From the NCBI GenBank assembly GCA_035546295.1, contig DATKBT010000101.1, positions 1 to 24,383 of the forward strand: a DNA stretch of 24,383 nt, read 5' to 3'. Of the stretch, positions 1 to 5,828 are shown in pieces. Positions within the stretch are counted from its first letter, which is position 1; every line of letters begins with the position of its first letter. The notes under the pieces are model-generated. The model had not been told where the DNA came from, ran no database searches, and saw only the letters and a program-made list of their open reading frames with translations. Source of the stretch: DATKBT01 sp035546295. GTDB lineage: Bacteria > Acidobacteriota > Thermoanaerobaculia > Multivoradales > Multivoraceae. Both the position numbers and the translations under genes were made by a program.

Positions 1-188
1 GGCCACAGCGCGTCCAGCAGCTCCGCGCGGCTCACGGCGACGCCGGCGTGCTCGACTAGGTAGACGAGCGCGTCGAACGCCTTGGCCGGGATCTCCACGA
101 CGCGACCGCGCTCGTCGTGCACGGTCCTGCGATGGGCGTCAACGGCGAGCGAACCGAACTCGTATCGTCTGGGCGTGTCGGAGCTCAA
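1..188 (-). CDS. Winged-helix transcriptional regulator, N-terminal part (OmpR/CadC-type), cut by window edge
   Basis: Reading the minus strand from a TTG at 188 gives about 62 residues that run off the window. They resemble the Trans_reg_C (OmpR/PhoB/CadC) DNA-binding domain. Family-like segments are YEFGSLAVDAHRRTV, then IPAKAFDALVYLVEHAG and VSRAELLDALW, matching the usual order of short beta-strands, the 'P-K-x-F-x-L-L' helix and the 'S-R-E-L-L-D-x-W' helix. The domain is at the very N-terminus with no receiver domain before it. That is usual for CadC-like proteins and for the wHTH-TPR or wHTH-WD40 proteins common in Acidobacteria. What follows lies outside the window. No ATG or GTG is in frame between the upstream gene's stop (264) and this TTG, so TTG is the only common start; the ribosome site before it is weak. 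The target genes are unknown. Confidence 0.65.
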   Translation of the reverse strand, partial: MSSDTPRRYEFGSLAVDAHRRTVHDERGRVVEIPAKAFDALVYLVEHAGVAVSRAELLDALW

Positions 189-263
189 CGGCCCACTACC
201 TGGCGGACCAGCAGCAGCGGAACGAGGTCTTCCCCTTGGCTGACAGGAAGTGCACGAGCCGCT

Positions 264-884
264 CTAGGGCGCCACGTAGGGCAAGACCGGGCTCAGGTCG
301 AGGCGGTAGCGGTCACGGCCTTTAACATGTCGCTTAGACGGTATTGAAATCGTTGGCCAGCCCTGGAGCCGGAAGCGCCATTCCAGGCCGCCCGGCTGGG
401 ACTCGTCCGTGTCGACGGCGCCCCGGTCGAGGGAGTAGGGAATCGGGGTGCGCTCAATGACCCGCGTTGGGTAGGGGTTGATGGTGATCTCGGTAAGCTG
501 GACCGGATCACCCAGACCTTCGACCAAGATCTTGCGCATTGTGATCTCGTCGCATCGGATGATCGCGCATGCACCATCGTCGGCGAGGATCGCAGCACGC
601 TCGCTGCCGTTGGGGAACTCGAAGACTACGGAGGGCCGCAACCAGCGCGCGACCTCGCGTAGTAGTTCGGGTTGCTGTGCGAGCCGGGCGAGAGTGTCGG
701 CGGACTGGAGCTTCGCGTCAGTGGCTTTTTGCGCCTCAGCCTCGATCCAGTTGGGGAAGGCCCAGACACCTAGCGCGCCAACCAGAATGGCCGCGAGCGT
801 GCCGAGGATCTTCCAGCCAGACTTCCATCCAGCCAGGAGCTGCCCCCACCACGGTAGGCGTCGAGCGGAACCCTCCTTCGTCAT
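264..884 (-). CDS. Small membrane-anchored protein of unknown function
   Basis: This 206-residue protein starts at an ATG. A basic N-terminus (MTKEGSARR) is followed by Trp-rich residues and one hydrophobic helix at about residues 27-45 (ILGTLAAILVGALGVWAF). The remaining ~160 residues are polar and would lie outside the cytoplasm if the helix is an N-terminal anchor. A short coiled-coil-prone stretch follows (EAEAQKATDAKLQSADTLARL), then a beta-rich part with FEFPNGSERAAIL and ITINPYPTRVIERTPIPYSL. I do not recognise the family. It is oriented with the winged-helix gene downstream (75-bp gap), so the two may be co-transcribed; a membrane component partnering that regulator is possible but unsupported. 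Base composition is slightly less extreme than in the genes to the right. Confidence 0.6.
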   Translation of the reverse strand: MTKEGSARRLPWWGQLLAGWKSGWKILGTLAAILVGALGVWAFPNWIEAEAQKATDAKLQSADTLARLAQQPELLREVARWLRPSVVFEFPNGSERAAILADDGACAIIRCDEITMRKILVEGLGDPVQLTEITINPYPTRVIERTPIPYSLDRGAVDTDESQPGGLEWRFRLQGWPTISIPSKRHVKGRDRYRLDLSPVLPYVAP

Positions 885-967
885 CGCAGGGACATCGTAA
901 CGTGCCGCCTCTCTTCCAGGGTTGCTGCCGACGAGCGACCGCAGGAATCAAGATCTCGAAGTACGGC

Positions 968-1354
968 CTAGCCTGTCGGAGGGCGTCGCGCTCTCACCTT
1001 CGGAAACTCTGCTTCCCAGTAGTCCAGCACCCGCTTCGCCAGGTCAAGGGCGCCCATCTCAGAACAACCCAACTCGCGCACTTGCTCCGGCTTCAGAACG
1101 ACCACCAGCTCCGCCGGCTTGACCCAGCCCTCCTTGACCCAGCCAGGCTTGACCCAGCCAGGCTTACTCTCGGTCCTGGCTACGGCGCTTTTCTTCTCCT
1201 TGTTCCGATTGCGCCGGAAGTGCTTTGCTCCGTTCGCCACGTCGCTGCAGAGCTTGGGAAGCAGCTGGTTCTTGTGGCCTTTGCTGCCAAGCCAGTCGGG
1301 CAGATGCTCGGCGGTGACAAAGAAGTTGAAAGCCAGGCCTTTGTTTTCAACCGT
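968..1354 (-). pseudogene. Conserved-looking hypothetical protein lacking its start; tandem GWVKP repeat
   Basis: The minus frame ending with TAG at 968 is open back to a TGA just upstream of 1405 but has no ATG, GTG or TTG before the conserved-looking part. The product-like sequence runs GLAFNFFVTAEHLPDWL, then LLPKLCSDVANGAKHF, then a basic stretch, three copies of a GWVKP/E pentapeptide, and LDLAKRVLDYWEAEF at the end. From memory, segments like 'FFVTAEHxxDWL ... ANGAKHF' occur in a widespread family of short uncharacterised bacterial proteins, and here they lie near the missing N-terminus. A GTG at 1240 would give a 90-residue product but would discard most of the conserved half. The upstream part runs into the tRNA-like sequence at 1361-1410, so the 5' end looks replaced. 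I read it as a truncated gene; expression from GTG 1240 cannot be excluded. Confidence 0.5.
1116..1165. repeat. 15-bp tandem repeat, 3.3 copies
   Basis: Three 15-bp units (1116-1130, 1131-1145, 1146-1160) share the core cttgacccagcc, followed by a partial ggctt. The unit length is a multiple of three, so in the minus-strand frame it encodes GWVKP, GWVKE, GWVKP without a frame break. The array lies inside the truncated gene at 968-1354. Confidence 0.85.
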
Positions 1355-1360
1355 TTTCGG

Positions 1361-1410
1361 TGGTGCCCAGGACCGGATTTGAACCAGTGACCCCCTGATT
1401 TTCAGTCAGG
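1361..1410 (-). tRNA. tRNA-Phe(GAA) 3' fragment (anticodon arm to CCA), 5' half missing or decayed
   Basis: On the minus strand, 1410-1394 forms an anticodon arm with stem CCTGA/TCAGG and a seven-base loop CTGAAAA, giving anticodon GAA (1403-1401). A five-base variable loop follows, then a T-arm with loop TTCAAAT (1388-1372), an acceptor strand CCTGGGC (1371-1365), discriminator A and an encoded CCA (1363-1361). The matching 5' acceptor strand (GCCCAGG) is absent upstream. Only a weak D-arm-like trace (GGTAG...TGGTAG) is visible before 1411, and the neighbouring peptidase gene ends at 1420. It is therefore a fragment or decayed copy. tRNA 3' halves of this extent are typical of attachment sites left by tyrosine integrases. 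Confidence 0.6.
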
Positions 1411-1419
1411 CTACCAGTC

Positions 1420-3489
1420 CTACCCACCCCCCAACACTCCCACACTCACCCTTCCCCCCTTCATCGCATCCCAACTCACCACCAACCTCCCACCCTCCGC
1501 CCCCCGCCCCCGCCGACCCGCACCAGCCCGCCGACCCGCACCGGACCCACCAGCCCGCACCAACAACTCCACAGTCCGCGTCGTCCTCCCCGCCAGCCCC
1601 GAGCGCACCAGGATCCGCGACAGATCCTCCTGCTCGATCCGCTGCGTCGGCCCGTTCCCGTACCGATCCGTCACCCACCCCGCCGCGATCACCTCGACCC
1701 CCTCGCCGCCCGGCTCCACCGTCAAGAGATCGGGCCGCACCACCCGGTTCTCGCGCGCCTTCGCCGTGATCGTCGGGATCAGCCTCTCGTTTCGAAACGA
1801 CACCCGCACCCGATACAACCCGCCCCCCAGCTCCTCCACCTCGGGCTCCCCGACCACCGCCAGCTTTGGCATCTGGTCGGCGTGGTAGAGCGTGAAGGCC
1901 ATGTTGCGGTGGAAGAGCTCCATGCTCATGAAGCGTGGGTTGACCCGGTTCGAGAGCTTCTTCCAACCGCCGAGCTCGACGGGGCCGTACGTGGGGTGAT
2001 CGAACGGCGCCCACTCGATGTACTGGTCGCCGAACTCGAGGTGGTCGTCGAAGAAGAACTGGCCCTTGCGGCCCGCGATCGGCTGGTCGGGTTCCTGCTG
2101 CTGCTTCTGGAGCAGGGGGCTGTTGAAGTACTGGTCGCCGTTCCACAGCTCGTTGGAGAACGAGACGATGCCGAGGCCGTCGTTGGTCCAGTCGATCGAG
2201 CCGCCGTGGACGGTGTAGAGGCCCTGCCAGATGATCAGGTAGTCGTAGTAAGGGAGGATGCGCTCGCCGTTCTCGCCGAGCTCGTCGTAGACGCGGATGT
2301 CCTCCTGGGGGTAGTCGCCGTACCAGGCCATGCCGGGGCCGCGCAGGATCATGCCGCCCGAGTTGTGGAAGCTCTGGAAGCCCGCGATGTTGGGGTGCGC
2401 CATCATGAAGTCGTTGATCGCGCGCGCCTCGGGGAGCTGGAACGGGTAGTCCATCGACCCGCCCTGGATGTAGTTGGGCTGCCAATCGGAGGCGTAGTTC
2501 CGATTCGGGTCGTAGCCTCCGATCGGATCCTCGTTGACGCGGCCGTCGCCGTCGTTGTCGATCCCCTCCTGGCCGAGGATCACCCAGTCGCCGAATTCGC
2601 CCGGCGGCACCGGCTCGAGCAGGCGCGGGTCGTCGTGGCTGATGCGCAGGTTGCCCTCGCCGGGGACGTGCTTGCGGATCATCTCGATGACGCCGTTGCC
2701 GTTGAGGTCCTCGGGGCCGTCCTCGTCGAACAGGCCGTCGCCGTCGGAATCGACCGGGATGTGGCCGGTGCGCGCGCCCGAGCCGTGGTTGTCGAGGAAG
2801 AAGTCGCGGCCGTCGGGGTTGACGCTGGGCAGCAGGTAGAAGACCCGCTCGTCGACGATGCGCTGGACCTCGGGGATGCGCTCGTAGTTCTCCATCAGGT
2901 ACCAGATGGTGTAGAGGATGACCTCGGCGCCCTGGATCTCGTTGCCGTGGACGTTGGCCTCGATGAACATCGCGGCCTTCTCGGACTCCGCGCCGGTCTC
3001 GGGGTTGTTGATCGTCATCAGCCACATCTCGCGCCCGCCGTGGCTGGTGCCGATCGACTGCAGGTCGAGCAGCTCGGGCCAGGTCTGCTCCATGAGCTGG
3101 AGGCGCTCGCCGATCTCGTCGTGGTCGAGCCAGCGGTCCCAGGTGAGCGGCAGGCGGTGCGGCGGGTCGGAGCCGCGCAGCTCCTGGGCGCCGGCGGGCG
3201 CGGCGACCGAGGCGCCGGCCAGCAAGGCGGCGAGGGTGAGCGCGACGCCCAGCGCGAGCGCCGCCGCGCGAGGGGCCGCGAGAGGGGCCAAGAGAGGAGC
3301 CACGTATTCCGCCGCGAGGCTGGGTCGTCTCGTCGGGGCCGGCTTCGTCGTCGGAGACGTGGTCCTGGTTGGCGTCATGGCCGTGGTCGTGGTCCTGGAC
3401 GTCATGCTGGTCGCGGTCGTGGGAATGGTCGGGATCTCGGGCGTCATCGTGGTCGGAATCGCGGTCGGCGCAGTGGTCGTGTTCGTCAT
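1420..3489 (-). CDS. Exported M14-family zinc carboxypeptidase with complete active site
   Basis: This 689-residue protein starts at an ATG 5 bp after the stop of the upstream M14 gene, with AGGTGA just before it. A Thr/Pro-rich N-terminus (about 1-58) precedes a hydrophobic signal segment (about 75-98, ending APAGAQ), so it is probably secreted or periplasmic. M14 motifs in order are zinc ligands H181-x-x-E184 (NVHGNE), NPDG near 223, the substrate-binding DPNRN with R330, third zinc ligand H375 (SFHNSGG), and the likely catalytic E447 (FSNELW). Two acidic DxDxDG loops (about 247-265 and 311-321), resembling calcium-binding thrombospondin/dockerin loops, interrupt the catalytic domain. A beta-type C-terminal domain follows. 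Family role: removal of C-terminal residues from peptides. Some codons before the signal are low-complexity ACC/ACG/ACN, so the true start could be an internal ATG nearer the signal. Confidence 0.85.
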   Translation of the reverse strand: MTNTTTAPTAIPTTMTPEIPTIPTTATSMTSRTTTTAMTPTRTTSPTTKPAPTRRPSLAAEYVAPLLAPLAAPRAAALALGVALTLAALLAGASVAAPAGAQELRGSDPPHRLPLTWDRWLDHDEIGERLQLMEQTWPELLDLQSIGTSHGGREMWLMTINNPETGAESEKAAMFIEANVHGNEIQGAEVILYTIWYLMENYERIPEVQRIVDERVFYLLPSVNPDGRDFFLDNHGSGARTGHIPVDSDGDGLFDEDGPEDLNGNGVIEMIRKHVPGEGNLRISHDDPRLLEPVPPGEFGDWVILGQEGIDNDGDGRVNEDPIGGYDPNRNYASDWQPNYIQGGSMDYPFQLPEARAINDFMMAHPNIAGFQSFHNSGGMILRGPGMAWYGDYPQEDIRVYDELGENGERILPYYDYLIIWQGLYTVHGGSIDWTNDGLGIVSFSNELWNGDQYFNSPLLQKQQQEPDQPIAGRKGQFFFDDHLEFGDQYIEWAPFDHPTYGPVELGGWKKLSNRVNPRFMSMELFHRNMAFTLYHADQMPKLAVVGEPEVEELGGGLYRVRVSFRNERLIPTITAKARENRVVRPDLLTVEPGGEGVEVIAAGWVTDRYGNGPTQRIEQEDLSRILVRSGLAGRTTRTVELLVRAGGSGAGRRAGAGRRGRGAEGGRLVVSWDAMKGGRVSVGVLGGG

Positions 3490-3494
3490 CGCGC

Positions 3495-5618
3495 TCACCT
3501 CAGCTCCACGGTCGCGGTGTCTCGCCCGCCCTTCTGTGCCCGGACCGTGACCTCGACCGTGTCTCCGCGCTCGCCGCGGATCACCCAGCTCACCTCCTCG
3601 CGCGCGCCGGAGCCGTCGAGCTTGCGTACCGTGATCGTCTTCGGGCCGCCGGTGAGCACGGACTCCGGGGGCACCTGGATCTGGATCGTGGTCGGTTGGA
3701 CCGAGCGCGAGACGACGCCGTGCTCGAGCGAGGTCGGGAAGTAGCCGCGGTTCTCGATCACGGCGCTCACCGTGAACACGCCGCCGCCGTGGTCGGTGAC
3801 CTCGGTGTCGACGATCTGGATGCGCGGCAGCATCGAGGCGAGCTTCACCGCGAACTCCGCGTGCTTGTCGCCAAGGTCGGCGAGGCGCTCGGGGGGCGGG
3901 TTGGTCGCGGCGTAGGGGCGGAAGCCGCCGATCTCGACCGCGCCGAGCTGCGGGTGCTGAAACGGCGTCCAGGCGACGAAGCCGTCGATGCCGGCCGCCT
4001 CGAAGCCTTCGAGCAGCTTCGCGTCGATCGGCTCGGCGGTGCTCTCCGGCCCGCCGCGACCCGGGCCGCCGCCCGGACCGCCCGCTCCTCCGCGGCCGCC
4101 GCCACGGCCTCCCCCGCGCCCGCCCGCCTGCGGCGATCCGGCGGCACCCCGACGCGACCACGGCGCCGCCGCGCGCTCCTCCCCGGCCTCCCGCTGCTGC
4201 CCGGCCGCACCGGCCACACCGGCCTCGTCGCCGTTGTCGGGCTCCTCCGCGTCCGCTCGGTTCTCCGCGTCCTCAGCGTCCTCAGCGTCCGCGTCCTCGG
4301 GCTCCTCAGGCTCCTCCGGTGTCTCGAAGCTCCACCCCGGCGTGATGAACGAGGGGACGCCGAACTGGAAGTACCCGTACTGGAAGAACGCACCTGCCGG
4401 GCTGCGTCGGAACAGCGTCTCGCGCACGCCCGTGATCTCGCGGTAGGCCTCGGCGACCTCCGCGAAGTAGGGTCGGTCGTCGGCGTGGACCGAGGTCGCG
4501 GGGCGCTCGCCGGAGCTCGGGTCGTTGTTGCGCCCGCGCTGCGCGCCACGCAGGCGGTCGCCGCCGCCGAAGAAGCCGCCGAAGCCGAAACCTCCGCCGA
4601 ACCCACCGCCGAAGCCGCCACCCCGGCGCTCGCTGAAGTCGCCGACCTCGTAGATCTCGTCGAAGCGGGGCGCCGCGAAGTCGGCGAGCGCGACCGTGGT
4701 GAAGCCGGTGAGGTTGCCCTCCCGGTCGAGCGAGGTCGCCAGGTTGTCGGAGTGGCCGAAGGTGAGGATCGCGCCGACGTTGCGGTGGGCGATCATGAAA
4801 TCCATCAGCGCGCGCGACTCCGGCTCGCTCACCATGTGCACGCCGGCGTCGGCCTGCCAGTAGGGGTAGGCGTGCTGGAAGTTGCGGTTGAGGTCGGCCC
4901 CGCCCGGCCCGTCCTCGTTGTAGAAGCCGTCGCCGTCGTCGTCGCGCCCCTCGAGGTAGACGGCGAAGATGCCGCTCTCGCCCTCGGCGCGCTCGGCGCG
5001 CTTCAGCAGTCGTGGCTCGTCGGGATCGGCCAGGTAGGCGCCCTCGGGATCGGGCACGCGCATCACGGTGATCAGGCCGTCGCCGTCGAGGTCCTCCGCC
5101 CCGTCCTCGTCGACCCGGCCGTCGTTGTCGTCGTCGTAGGGGGCGGCGTTACCCCGCCGATCCCAGCGCACTTGCGCGAACCACTGCTCGGCGCCGTCGG
5201 GGTTGAGGCGGGGCACCACGTAGACCACCTGCTGCGCGCGCGCGTCCGCCGCCGGCGCGTCGTCGTCGCCGTCGTCCTCGAGCAGGCGCCGGATCGTCGC
5301 CAGCGCGAGCTCGCTGCCGAGCAGGTGATCGCCCTCGAGGTTGGCCACGATCAGGAGCCCGGGCCGATCGTCGAGCGGCTCACCGTTCCGATCGCCGATC
5401 TCCATCAGCCAGATCTCGCGGCCCTCGTGCGAGGACCCGATCGAGCGCAGGGTCGCCGCGGGAGAGCTGTCGGCGAGCGCGCGCAGCTCGGCGGTGAGCG
5501 CGGCGAAGTCGCGGTAGCCGGGTCCGGGTTCCTGCGCGACGAGCGCGCTCGCTATCAGGGCGAGCATCGGGAGCGCAGCGGTCGCTACGAGGCGGCCGCG
5601 GTTCGGTCTCGTGGGCAT
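3495..5618 (-). CDS. M14 carboxypeptidase-like protein with altered zinc and catalytic residues
   Basis: The ATG at 5618 is preceded by AGGAGA at good spacing and followed by a signal peptide (RPNRGRLVATAALPMLALIASALVAQ), giving 707 residues. It aligns end to end with the neighbouring M14 protein (IGSSHEGREIWLM, RLNPDG, DLNRNF, FQHPQLGAVEIGG). The first zinc motif reads E95-G-D-H98 where HGNE is expected. The third-ligand segment reads TFGH (G288-H289) where SFHN is expected. The catalytic-Glu segment reads ITPGW (P427) where SNELW is expected. The Arg of DLNRN (R245) is kept. It is probably a non-catalytic or altered-activity paralogue. Three DxDxDG acidic loops (about 161-181 and 226-236), a Gly/Phe-rich loop (331-354), an Asp/Glu/Ala stretch (434-465) and a Gly/Arg stretch (498-523) are inserted. 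The gene is co-directional with the active paralogue, with a 5-bp gap. Confidence 0.82.
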   Translation of the reverse strand: MPTRPNRGRLVATAALPMLALIASALVAQEPGPGYRDFAALTAELRALADSSPAATLRSIGSSHEGREIWLMEIGDRNGEPLDDRPGLLIVANLEGDHLLGSELALATIRRLLEDDGDDDAPAADARAQQVVYVVPRLNPDGAEQWFAQVRWDRRGNAAPYDDDNDGRVDEDGAEDLDGDGLITVMRVPDPEGAYLADPDEPRLLKRAERAEGESGIFAVYLEGRDDDGDGFYNEDGPGGADLNRNFQHAYPYWQADAGVHMVSEPESRALMDFMIAHRNVGAILTFGHSDNLATSLDREGNLTGFTTVALADFAAPRFDEIYEVGDFSERRGGGFGGGFGGGFGFGGFFGGGDRLRGAQRGRNNDPSSGERPATSVHADDRPYFAEVAEAYREITGVRETLFRRSPAGAFFQYGYFQFGVPSFITPGWSFETPEEPEEPEDADAEDAEDAENRADAEEPDNGDEAGVAGAAGQQREAGEERAAAPWSRRGAAGSPQAGGRGGGRGGGRGGAGGPGGGPGRGGPESTAEPIDAKLLEGFEAAGIDGFVAWTPFQHPQLGAVEIGGFRPYAATNPPPERLADLGDKHAEFAVKLASMLPRIQIVDTEVTDHGGGVFTVSAVIENRGYFPTSLEHGVVSRSVQPTTIQIQVPPESVLTGGPKTITVRKLDGSGAREEVSWVIRGERGDTVEVTVRAQKGGRDTATVELR

Positions 5619-5828
5619 GCGGTCTCCTGGGGCCAAGGGGGAGAAACGGGACGAAGGGTTCAGATGCGCGGGAGCCACGGGGCGGGGCGTGCTTCCTGTC
5701 GGAACGACGCGCGTGACGCGTCGAGACCGCGTCTGCGCGAGGCGAGATCCGGCCCGACGGGGATCCGTGCTGCTGTGCTGCTCGGCGACCTGGGAGGCTA
5801 GCATCGAACGATGATGACGGAGGGAGCG
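5619..5828. promoter_or_regulatory. Divergent intergenic region between M14 pair and TonB receptor
   Basis: These 210 bp separate the minus-strand M14 gene start (5618) from the plus-strand TonB-receptor start (5829) and must carry promoters for both. I see clear ribosome sites at both edges (AGGAGA toward the M14 gene, GGAGGG toward the receptor). I do not see a convincing -35/-10 pair. Shared control of the two transcription units is inferred only from the layout. Confidence 0.4.

Noticed and set aside
1882..5801. Long plus-strand open frames (620 and 810 codons) opposite the M14 genes
   Set aside because: They are antisense to two genes with clear motifs, signals and ribosome sites; their products are Ala/Arg/Val/Asp-biased without domains. 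High GC removes stop codons from antisense frames.
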